Shown one piece after another: positions 21,837 through 32,800 of a DNA stretch of 64,000 nucleotides (position 1 is the stretch's first letter; each line of letters opens with the position of its first letter). The stretch is taken from the NCBI GenBank assembly GCA_023055425.1, contig JALGPY010000002.1, positions 158,173,345 to 158,237,344 on the forward strand. Reading direction: 5' to 3'. A program made the translations under genes and the position numbers. The stretch is from Linanthus parryae (lineage: Eukaryota; Streptophyta; Magnoliopsida; Ericales; Polemoniaceae). A model generated the notes under the pieces. It was not told where the DNA came from. It saw only the letters and a list, made by a program, of their open reading frames with translations, and did no database searches.

Positions 21837-24800
21837 GTGATTTTGCACAGGTTAACTTGACGGCTGGAACTTCTAAATGCGTCAGGAATGGACTACCTAA
21901 GAAGAAGAAAGACCCTGGAAGCTTTATGATACCGGTTACTCTTGGCGATTCTCTCACCATGACTGCTTTGTGTGATTTGGGGGCAAGCATCAATTTGATG
22001 CCCTTGTCCGTATTCAGGAAACTAGGTGTGGGGGCGCCTCGTCCCACCCGAGTTACCTTGCAGATGGCTTATAGATCTATTCGTAGAGCATATGGGGTGA
22101 TCGAGGATATTTTGGTCAAAGTTGGCACTCTCATCTTTCTTGCTGATTTCGTCATCCTAGACATAGAGTTTGGCGAAGTACCTCTAATTCTTGGCAGACC
22201 CTTCCTAGCTACAGGGGAGACTATTATTCATGTGAAGAGTGGGAAGCTATCTATGCAGATTACTGATGAAAAGTGGTCTTTGATGTATTTAAGGCAATGA
22301 AAATGCCTTCATGTTATAATTATGAAGATTGGTTTAGCATAGAGGTTTTCGATGATGGCATGGGAGATGAGGAAGCTGAATTTATGTGGGAGGAAATAGA
22401 TGGCATGTAAAAAGTTGAAGATCAGAGTCCTCCCATGGATGTGTTCCACATGAGCAGCTAGACCAAGCTGGATTTATTTGAGCAAGGAGAGAAAAAGTTA
22501 GCCCTTGTTCCTTCACTCAAGTCACCACGCGTGCTTGAGTTGAAGCCATTGCCGAGCCATCTCAGGTATGCATTTCTTGGATAACACGTTTCCCGTAATT
22601 GTTTCCTCTGTTTTATCTCAGGCACAAGAGGAGCAGTTGTTGGATGTGCTAAGGAAGCATAAAGCAACAATTTGATGGACTATTGCCAATATCAAGGGGA
22701 TTAGTCCCGCGTATTGCTAGCACAAGATCAGGGTGGAAGAAGGCAAGAAGCCAGTGATCCACGCACAACGGAAAACTGAATCCGCACATGAAAGATGTGG
22801 TGCGAAAAGAGGTCATGAAGTGGCTAGAGGCTGGCATTATTTTCCCGATCTCAGACAGCACTTGGACTAGCCCGTTCAGTGTGTGCCTAAGAAAGGAGGG
22901 ATGACGGTGGTGGAGAACGACAAGCATGAGCAGATTTCTCAACGGACAGTTACCGGGTGGCGTGTGTGCATGGATTACATGAAGCTCAATGAAGCCACGC
23001 TTTATGATCACTTTTCGTTTCCTTTTATTGACCAAATCCTTGACCGATTGGCCCACCATGAGTACTATTGTTTTCTCGATGGCTACTCAGGTTACAATCA
23101 GATTCCCTTTGCTCCAGAAGACCACCTTTACATGTCCCTATGGCACATTCGCGTTCCGCCGCATACCATTTGGACTATGTAATGCACCGGCTACTTTCCA
23201 GCTGTGTATGATGGCTATTTTCTCAGATATGATTGAGAAGCACTTAGAGGTCTTCATCGATGATTTCTCCTTATTTGGCGACAGTTTTGAGGACAGTCTC
23301 CATCATCTTGGCTGTGTCTAGGTTCGTTGTGAAGACACCAATCTTGTGCTGAATTGGGAGAAATGTCATTTTATGGTCACTGATGGGATAGTTCTTGGAT
23401 ACAATATTTCACACAGAGGTTTGGAGGTTGATCAAGCGAAGGTCGAGATAATCAAGCAGCTCCCTTATCCGACTTCAGCGAAAGGGGTCAGAAGCTTCTT
23501 AGGACATGCAGGTTTCTATCGCAGGTTCATCAAAGATTTTTCAAATATTTGCAAGCCTATGTGTGAGTTGCTTGGGAAAGATGTCCCATTTGTGTTTCAT
23601 GAAGCATGCAAGAAAGCCTTCGACTTTTTCAAGGAACAGCTCACCTCAGCCCCGATCATTACAACTCCGGATTGGAGTTTGCCATTTGAGCTCATGTGCG
23701 ATGCCAGCGATTTCTCCATTGGAGCAGTGTTGGGGCAGCGTAAGGAAAAGGTATGCCATGCTATTAACTATGCTAGTAGACTTCTTAATGAGGCTCAACT
23801 AAATTATGGCACTACTGAGAAGGAGCTATTGGCTGTGATTTTTGGTCTTGTTAAATTTTGGCCTTATCTTGTGGGATCGAGGTGATTGTTTTTACAGATC
23901 ATTCGGCGCTGAAATATTTGCTTGATAAAAAGGATGCCTAGCCGAGGTTTTTGCGGTGGGTCCTTTTGATGCAAGAATTCGATGTAGAGATCCATGACAA
24001 GAAGGATGTTGAGAATGTGGTAGCGGACCACCTCTCAAGACTTGAGATGGCGTGGAAGAAAAAGTGCATATTCAAGAGAACTTTCCTGATGAGAGCTTGA
24101 TGTCTTTAGGGGATACTGAGCCATGGTACTGGGCGATTGCCAATTATCTGACCAATGGGGAGATTTCTGAGGAGTGGACAGTGCAGCAAAAGAAGCGGTT
24201 CTTGTATGAGGTGAAGCACTACTATTGGGAGGATCCATATCTATTCAAAATGGGCGCCGATAACACCATTAGGAAGTGTGTTCCTACCCATGATTTATGA
24301 TGTGATCAAGCATTGTCATGCAGCACCTAGTGGAGGTCATTTTAGCGGTCTGCGCACCGCCATGAAGGTATTACAATCTGGTTTTTTCAGGCCAACTATT
24401 TTTTAAGATTGTCATGACTGGGTTGCAGGGTGTGATAGCTGCCAGAGAACAGGTAACATCTCCAAGCGAGATGAGATGCCAATGTCTGAATGGCTTGAGG
24501 TTGAGCCTTTTGATGTTTGGGGCATAGATTTCATGGGACCCTTCCCAGCTTCGTATGTCAATCTCTACATCTTGCTTGCGGTGGATTATGTGACAAAGTG
24601 GGTAGAAGAAATTGCTTGCCCCAGGAATGATGCAGCTACAGTAGAGAAGTTTCTGAAGAAGCACATCTTTACGCGGTTTGGCACACCAATGGAAATGGTG
24701 AGCGATGAAGGGTCTCACTTCATCAATCGAGTATTTACCAGATTTTTGAAGTCATACGGGGTGTCTATCCATAAGGTTTCCCTACCTTATCACCCCCAAA

Positions 24801-25411
24801 CCAATGGGCAAGCTGAAGTGTCTAACAGGGAGATTAAGGGGATTTTAAAGAAAACCGTCAATGCCGGGCGCAAGGATTGGTCCGTGAAACTTCATTATGC
24901 ATTGTGGGCATATCGTATCGCATGGAAGACACCGTTGAATATGTCGCCATTTCAGCTAGTCTTCGGTAAGGCATGCCACCTCCGTGTTGAGTTAGAGCAC
25001 AAGGTGTATTGGGCCATCAAGAGGTTGAATATGGACCCCGAGTTGGCGGGGCAAGCACGGAAGCTGAAACTCATTTAACTTGAGGAATGGAGGTTGCAAG
25101 CTTATGACATCTCTAAGATATACAAGGAGAAGACAAAGAGATGGCATGATAGCCGCCTCAAGCCTAAGGAACTGCGTCTGGGACTAATAGTCTTGCTATT
25201 CAACTCTCGCATGAAGCTCTTTCCAGGCAAACTGCATTCGAGATCGTCCGGGCCGTTCCGGATTCACCAGATTTATCCTTGGGGTGCGGTTGAGTTAGAG
25301 GATCCTCATACAAAAGAGTGTTTCAGGGTCAATGGAAGCCGAGTGAAACCGTACCTGGAATCCGCGCCAAAACCAGCAAAAGTGGATGATATCTACTTTG
25401 ATGAGCCGTAA
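21833..25411 (+). pseudogene. pol: G2 pol: protease, reverse transcriptase, RNase H, integrase
   Basis: Protease at 21833-22300 has ALCDLGASINLMP (Asp-Leu-Gly active site as in Athila) and ILGRPFLAT. A broken stretch follows (22300-22880). Reverse transcriptase has VCMDYMKLNEAT, FLDGYSGYNQIPFAPED and, after a frame change, FGLCNAPATFQ and the catalytic EVFIDDFSLFGD (about 23250). The connection block GHAGFYRRFIKDFSNI is near 23502. RNase H has the TPDWSLPFELMCDASDF and YGTTEKELLAVIFGL motifs. Integrase has its HHCC finger around 24310-24450, then [18 protein letters not shown] and [11 protein letters not shown], so D, D, E are intact over 24476-25078. The C-terminal part ends at 25411. Breaks fall near 23180, 23320, 23885, 24300 and 25078. 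Confidence 0.9.
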
Positions 25412-25437
25412 TCTTCATGAGGTAACTGGGTCGGGCC

Positions 25438-25480
25438 GTCGACCGTAAATCACAAGCGCTTGTTGGGAGGCAACCCAACG
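25438..25480 (+). promoter_or_regulatory. Conserved post-pol stem-loop of G2
   Basis: GTTGGGAGGCAACCCAAC at 25462-25479 forms a 6-bp stem. The block from GTCGACC through the stem-loop is nearly identical to the G1 block at 4804-4762. It begins 27 bases after the pol stop. Confidence 0.7.
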
Positions 25481-25851
25481 TATTTTTTTGCTTTAGTACA
25501 GATGAGTGTGTCTATGTACTGTCGCGTGTGTTTTCTTGATGTATTGTTATATGAGGGGAGAGTGAGAGAGAGAGAATTTGATATTTGAATTGAGTCTTCG
25601 CAGGATTACAGGTGGAGACGCGATTCGGACTCCCCTTCTTGATGCACGCAAGACTCAGTGCGCACATCGGAGTCCTAACGCGAAGGCAAGGCGGAATTTG
25701 AGTTGGTTATCCATTTATGAATTCCCGCAACTATGGGAAGTTTCGCCATGAAAAGTTGGATCAAGAACGCATTGGAGAGCATGGAATTTAAGAGGGGATG
25801 CCACAACGATCAAGCAAGAAAGTGGAGCGAAAATAAAGTGCGGAGGACAAA

Positions 25852-26013
25852 GTATTCGTGCGAACACGTATCCTGTTCGCACGAACAAAGAGCATGTTCG
25901 CACGAACAAAAAGGGCCAAAATTCAACTGCTAAATTCTACGAACAAAAGTTGTGTTCTTTCGAGCACTTTTAACAAAGTGTTCGTGCGAACACTCTTTTT
26001 GTTCGCACGAACG
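25852..26013. repeat. Palindrome cluster in the G2 pol-env spacer
   Basis: Five copies: about 25852-25866, 25874-25887 and 25895-25908 (both TGTTCGCACGAACA), 25978-25993 (GTGTTCGTGCGAACAC) and 26000-26013. They are the same word as in the G2 LTRs but are not part of an LTR duplication. They occupy the place of the GCGTTTGAACGC array in G1. Confidence 0.9.
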
Positions 26014-26693
26014 GAATGCCAAAAGTGCGTGGACGGGTATGGGTATAATCGGATTTTTGGGGTGAATATTAGAAAATTATCGGGCCTCCTCCTTCATTCA
26101 CCTCCAAATACCCTCACTCTCTCTGCAAATCCGTCGATCCTCTCAAAGGTCTCAATTTTCCGGCAAATTTGTGGGTTCACCTTCGCGACCTCCGGCCATC
26201 GCACTCACGCCGGCGTGCAATCTCCCTTCCGGCCATCGGCCTTGCAGAGCCCACCCTCTCTCCCACCGTTTCATCCACAACCGGTCGCCAGTCGAAACCG
26301 GAGCAATTCGACGGCGATTTGGTTTCTTCCGGCACGCTCACAGTGCCTTCAACACCACCTCTTGGTGTTGTGGGAAATTGAAGAAGAAGGAGCAAGAATT
26401 GGGGACAAAAACCCAACTAGGGTTCTTCGGGGAGAACTCCAAATTCAAGGGTTAGGAGTCCCGAGTCAGCTCACGGTGAAGAAGGAAGAAGTGACGGGGA
26501 GATAGAGAGGCAGCTGGAAGTACCAATCAATCGGAGAAATTCAACGAACGATTTTGGCGACCAAATCGGTCCTTCTTGTCTATCGATTCTGCAATTTCGT
26601 GCCCGTAAGACTAGCTCCGGGCACGTAGGTACTCCTCTTCTTTCTCTTTACACGCACTTACTTTTACATTGTTGAATTGCTTGCTTATTTTAC

Positions 26694-28048
26694 ATGTCTA
26701 AGAGAAAGGCCGCCACTTTTGACGACCCCGTGTTTCAACCCGTTAGAAGAGTAGGGCCTTCAAATGTTGATAAGATGGTAGTTGTGAACCCCAGATCGTA
26801 CCCAACCAAGAGCCCGAGTATGTGGTGTCGGACTCTCCGGTACACACAATACTCAACACCCCTATGCCCCCTAGGCCCAGCTTGAGAAAGGGTAGGTGGG
26901 ACAAGAGGCTTAAGATAGCTAATGTCAATGTGGCACCGGGTAATTTCTGTAGCTACCGTTTCTTAGCTTTAAAACTTATCAAGCTTCTTTCCACGACTGA
27001 TACCTCAAGCTAAAAGGTGCAGCTGAGAAACCTACCCCATAGATGAGTTGAATTTCATGCCTACCGAGCTCATAGCAATTCATCACCGTGAGAGGTTGGA
27101 CAAATGGTTTGAGTTGTGTGGACCATCCAGTTCTCAAGTTGCGCGAGAGATTTATGTTAGTTTGAGGTTTGGGGACAAGAGAGAGAGTAAGGATGACCGG
27201 CTTGTGTATTGCAGGGGTATTTGGGTGCGTCTGACCCCTGAGTCCATTAGTAAGGCCTTGAAATTCCAAGAATTGACCCCGCCATTGAGTGTGCCTACCA
27301 TGACATGATTAAGAGACCTGATGTGGTGCCTATGTTTAATGCATTTTGTTTTGCGGGGGAGGGAGCAGATACGTGGGATAAGTCAAAGGCCGAGTTGACG
27401 GGTTGGATGGTGTCTAAGAGAGCCCTACTCCCACATGCTAGGTGGGTTTGCGAGTTGCTTGAGAATTTGGTCTTGGGCATTACGCCTAACCCTAGGTTCT
27501 CATTCTGTCTGTGTTGTATTGCCATGTGCGTATGGTTAGGGCAGAGGATTGACATTCCTCGTATGATTTGGCTCAACATCATGGCACGCAAATCGGAGGG
27601 GAACAGAATGGCCCAAGGTCACACATGTTTGTTGACCAAATTGGCTATACATGCAGGGGTAGTGGTTAGTGATTCGGATATCCTGCAACCGTCTGACCGC
27701 GAGTGGTCGAAATATCTGAAACCCCCGAAGGTTTTTAGTTCTAAGAAGGGAAAGTAGAAGGAGGGCGATTCATCTAGTACCGAAACTCTTTTACAGAGCA
27801 TGCATCAGCTTATGCTAGTGTCTAAGGCGGTGAATGAGCGGCAGTTTGCTCATGACCGTAGCAGCCAAAAAAAATTGGGGGACTCAGTGAAGACTATTGG
27901 GAAGTGGGTAGCTCAGTTGGCTCGGTCGAGCAATGTGGCCTTAGACCCTGACCCCGAGAGTGAGGAGTTGTGGTATGAGTCTAATGACTATGATGTGCCT
28001 GGTTCAGCAGAGGAGGAGTCTGAGGACCAGGGGTCCGATTCAGAGTAG
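26694..28048 (+). pseudogene. G2 env-position ORF (putative plant transposon protein type)
   Basis: Starts MSKRKAATFDDPVFQPVRR (Met at 26694), with frame changes near 26885, 27040 and 27300. The core region has RLDKWFELCGPSSSQVAREI, then LTPESISKALKF, and in the next frame FCFAGEGADTWDKSKAELTG, CIAMCVWLGQRIDIPRMIWL and CLLTKLAIHAGV. This resembles the domain annotated as putative plant transposon protein that sits downstream of pol in many Athila-type elements. After a stop near 27755 the tail continues with a helical stretch and an acidic end (SEELWYESNDYD...EEESEDQGSDSE). No signal peptide is seen; a viral-type envelope role is not supported. Its leader (26040-26690) is GC-rich and non-coding. 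Confidence 0.7.
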
Positions 28049-29362
28049 ATCCACCTCCCCTCGCATTAGAAATTCTGAGTCCTCTGATTGATCTCTAAAT
28101 TTGTTGAAGACAACGACGCGTTCTAGTGTGGGGGGAGTTTTAGTCTTAACTAGCCAGTCCGTGTCTGCATTACTCTCTTTGCATATAGATTGTTAGAGCG
28201 TATTGTGTCGTGTGTTTATATATTGTGTCGTATTGTGATGTTATTAGTTGTATATATGGGTTCGATGTTTCATTTTGCACGTTTTCATATTTGAGTCCAC
28301 CTACCCTATCGAGTCAGTCGTATGTGGAGTCTTCATTAGAGTCGTCCTTGCATATAGAGTAGGAATTAAAAAAAAATGAAAATTTTGAGAAAGGGCAAAG
28401 GAAAAGAATTCGAACGTGGAGAGAGCTCCATGATGGTGCATGAGTGATTATGTAGAGCTGCGCGTAGGTGTGTGGAGATCGAGAAAGCTAGCCCGAATTT
28501 GAGAACTCTTTAGAATGCATAGAAAGAGTTTGTAACTCGGGTGACGAAGCCAATTTAAACTTAACTGAATATTTTGAATCTGAAAGTGTATGCTGTTTTT
28601 GAGACATCCTAGTAGTTAGCCGATAGTGCATGACCACCGTCTTAGGTAGTCGACAACCCCTCCTCGTAGTGGCAACGGGACAGTCGTGCAAGTGAGTTTT
28701 ATGGGGCCTCACGTCCCGTCTCACAGCCTAGGTCCACATAGTTAGCCTCATTGATCCATTTACCCCTTTATTCGTCGCCTTTACGCCTAGGAGCCATTCA
28801 TTGTGACTTCAATCACTTGTTAGTTTGGCCTTTCCCAATGAGTCGTGACAGAGGAAGTGAGTGAGGGAGGTTCAATGAGGGAGTATACTTCATTACAGAT
28901 CTTGTGGATATCATATTCTATCGTTCTACGAGGGGATATGAGGGTGAGTGTGAAATGGCTAGCGCACTTTGGTGTGGCGGTGAGTCGTGTCCATACATCA
29001 TGATCACGAGGAGGCATGTGCGTGACATTCTTTCCGCACTACTGGGATGGGTTGATTGATTTGCATTGGAGGGCGTGCCACGAATTTACTTTCATCTTCC
29101 GTTGTTTCGGAGGATAGGATGGGTAGTGGCACGCGTTTACATTACATTTTCGGCCACTTTGAAAGATTGGGCTTCATTGAGTGTGGGGGTGTTGGACACT
29201 TCACGGAGATCAGCGTCTTCATCAGTTACAGATCCACCAGATTTTACGAGATTCTAGAGTACTCGGATTTACGTGTTTTCGTGATATTTTGTATTTATTG
29301 TATTTTGTTTTAAGGAAAAAATAATAAACGAAATAATAATAATAATAATAATAATAGTAATA
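28049..29362 (+). other. G2 3' non-coding region, first part
   Basis: No coding sequence seen. It begins after the env-position ORF with a GTGTGGGGGGAG purine run at about 28127-28138. Blocks match the G1 tail. It ends in an (AAT)n run at about 29332-29362, into which M1 inserted. Confidence 0.7.
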
Positions 29363-29458
29363 GGGTAAAAGACATTTTGCACCCTCGTACTATGGGTTAT
29401 ATACAAAAACAACCCCGCTGTTCGGGGATATACTAAAACCCCCCTGAACATGGACGGA
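29363..29458 (+). repeat. M1 left terminal inverted repeat
   Basis: Begins GGGTAAAAGACATTTTGCAC. It contains its own small palindrome, CCCCGCTGTTCGGGG (about 29413-29427). It matches the reverse complement of 37122-37217 over all 96 bases. Confidence 0.97.
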
Positions 29459-29801
29459 GACTAACAGCAAGTAACTGAAATCGTGAAATTACCATTATAC
29501 CCTCACGTATTAGTAAACATATATTTATATTTAATGTATTAATTTTTAAATGACCAGTTTACCCTTGTGTGATTTGAGATGATGTGATGGGTGTCCCCAA
29601 CTACCGCCATCAATGCAGATTAAAAAGTGGATGGGGTTTACCCTGTCCAGATTCATTCACCTTCCCTTCTTACAGTCTCACCGTCGAGAGAGAGAGCGGG
29701 AGCGACCGTTGTAGGCGAGTGAGAATCTGGGTGTTCTTCGACTTTTCCGGTGAGAATCGAAGCCGTTGGTGATTCTTATCGGCCGATCTGGGTCGGACCT
29801 A

Positions 29802-29818
29802 ATGGATAGAGGTACGAA

Positions 29819-29861
<43 letters not shown>

Positions 29862-32800
29862 TGTATCTCTCTCTCTCTTTGTGTGGTCAAGTTCTTTGTT
29901 TTGTTCAAAATAAATCAATCGATTTGAAGGGTCGATTTACTATGTGTATTATCGGTCGATCTTGTTTGATTCACTGTGTGTGTTCAAAATTGGGGTTTAT
30001 TCTCTAGGTTTGTATGCTAGGTTTTTTTTTGCTGTCTTCATTCTATGTGGTTGACGGCATGTGAGTGTTGGGTTTAGATCTGTGGGTGTTGTGGTGTAGG
30101 GTTTAATTTTCTATGAGAACAGTGGGTGTTGTGGTCTAGGGTTTACAAGGGGTGGTTTTGTGTTCTAGGGTTTGATTTTGTGTGGTTTTCATCCAAACTA
30201 GGGTTTCATCCAAACTAGGGTTTCAATGGGGGATTAGTTGATTTCTGTGTTTGTGGATTTTTTGATTTTCACATTCTCAGTGTGTGTAGTACTTTAAGTG
30301 ATGATGTTGTGGTATGTCTAACTGTGGGTGACAATATCTAACAATAGGTTTCAAAATATAACTGTTGCTGACAATATTTACTCTTACTATATAGATTTTT
30401 CAACTGATGGTTTCAATCCCAGTACTTGATAGAAACCACCCCTATGTTTTGTTTATCACATTACTTGTTTTTGTATTTGTCAAGTGTTTTTCTATGTTTA
30501 GTGGTCAAATATGTTTAGCACCTTACTTGTTTTTTATCTGTCAAGTGGTTTCCATGTTTAGTGGTGAAACATAGAAACCACCCCTAAGTTTTGTAATTGT
30601 TTGCTACATGTTTAGTATATGTTCAGTGGTTAAACATATACTAAACCTGACTATGTTTAGTATATGTTTTTGGTGGACAGAAACCACCCTCTTTTTTGCA
30701 CTTTGTAAAATGTTGTTTGTGGTGGACAGAAACCACCTTTTTTCAATCTCTGAACTATTTCACATGTGTTTAGTTTACTTAATGTTTCTGTATTGCAAAT
30801 GTGTTTAGTAGTTTTGTTGTAGTTGTTTGGTTAAAATTTTATTTTTGTGTTGTATTTGTATCTAATTTCTTGCAATTTATTTCATGTTGCAGGCATCGGT
30901 CCACTTCCGGACTTGTCTTGTTTAGATGATGATCAAGTATGGCATCTTCATCTTTACTGTGGTGGTACTTATGTTGGACCAATGGGGTGGGTGGATATTG
31001 ATACGTGCTTCCAGAACTTGTTGGACATGATCAACAAGACAGCAGATACGAAGTTGCCGAAGGATAGGCCTCTTGCCTTCAAAGTGATGTATGCAGATCC
31101 CCTTGCCTGGAGGACCCATATTGAAATCAAGCATGATTTAGATTTTCTAGACATGCTAATAGCATACAAGAGGACTTGGGTGATTACCATACATATCACA
31201 TATGATGTAGCCAGACCTCTGTTGACAATACTTCCCTCTCCTCCACAAACACAACCACCTCTCCTGCTCACATGGCCTGCTTCTGAGACAGAAACCCACC
31301 CTGATGAGAGTGCCACAGTTGGGACAGAGAGTACCCCTCCTCCTCCTGCCACAGATGGGACAGAAACAACCCCTCATCCTGCTGCCACAGTTGGGACAGA
31401 GAGCACCTCTCCTCCTCCTGCCACAGATGGGACAGAAAGCTCCCTCCCTTCTCCAAGATCCCTTTCTTCTCCAAGTAGGACAGACACCACACCTGTTGTT
31501 GGTGAGCAAGGTGGGACAGAAAGCACCCCTGCACCTCCTGAGAACACCCCTCCTACCACTTCCAAAGTTGGGACAGAAACCACCCCTCCTCCTCCTATAA
31601 CATCAAGTGGCAAGCACAACAAGTGGAGTGATATCAAAGCTGCTGCCAAAAAATTTGTAGAAATTCCAAAGATGACAGCATTCACTAGGCTAATTGATGA
31701 GGAGACCACTGAGGAAGATTCCCCATCAGATTCTAGTGATGAGGATGGTGTTCCTCCACCACCTGCTGTAGAAATTGATGATGAGACTCAGAGAAGAAGA
31801 AAAGCTGAGGAGAGGGAGTACTATGTAGATGCTGATGATGTGTTTGCGTTGAGTAGTGAAGATGAAGAGTGGAAGGAAGATTCAGACATGGAGGATGATC
31901 AAGGTTCTGATTATGATGGGTGGGATCCTACAGGAGTGTTTGAGAAACAAGATGTACAAATGGTGGATGAGGAGGTTGAAGTTGATGATGATGAGCTCTC
32001 GGATTACAACTCAGATGACAACATGGGTGCACCGGTTAGTGAATCTGAGTTGGAGGAGGGATGTTCAAATATGTACAAGAATGTTCAAGGTTTGGCACCA
32101 AGATTTAATGACAAAGGGGAAGTAGTCTTGGAGAAAGGGCAGGTGTATGATGATGCTACTCATTTTAGAGACACCGTTAGAGACTACGCTGTTGAGCAAG
32201 GTTTTGCAATGGATAGAACAAAGGATGAACCAACTAGGGCAACATACAAGTGCAAAGAAGCTAAGAATGGATGCAAATGGAGGATTCATGCTAGCAGGCT
32301 CAAAGACAAGAAGACCTTCAAGATTAAGTCATTGTATGATCACCATGATTGTGTCAGAATTACCAAAAACAGAGAGGCAAGTGCACCATGGATGGCAAGG
32401 AAGTTGATGGACAGTTTTAGAAGAGATCCCCAAATGTCCCTTGTTGCTGCAGCTGATTTCTTGAAGGACAAATATCAACTTGAAGAAATACCTAAGAAAC
32501 AGTTGTACAGGGCTAAGAAGCAGGCGATTGAGGAGCTGGAGGGTAGCCATAAAAAATCCTATGAGATGTTGGCTGCCTATAGGGATGAGCTAATGAGAAC
32601 AAACCCAGGATCAACCTTCAAGATTGATTTCACTAATGGGGAAGTTGCCAAACCTAAGTTCAAGAGACTGTTCATGTCCTTGAATGGCTTGAAGGAGGGG
32701 TTCATTCATGGTTGTAGGCCATTCATTGGCTTAGATGGATGTCATTTGAAAGGGCCTTACAAGGTAAGCTATTTGCAGTTATTGAACTTGTTTGAATAAG

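Noticed and set aside
25858..26505. A 215-codon plus-strand ORF next to the G2 palindromes
   Set aside because: Its first half is only the translation of the palindromes (VRT/ART repeats), the rest lies in a GC-rich leader, and no family resemblance is seen.
31156..31534. Cys-rich antisense ORFs over the transposase
   Set aside because: They are the reverse reading of the 36-bp coding repeat; the plus-strand frame is the conserved one.
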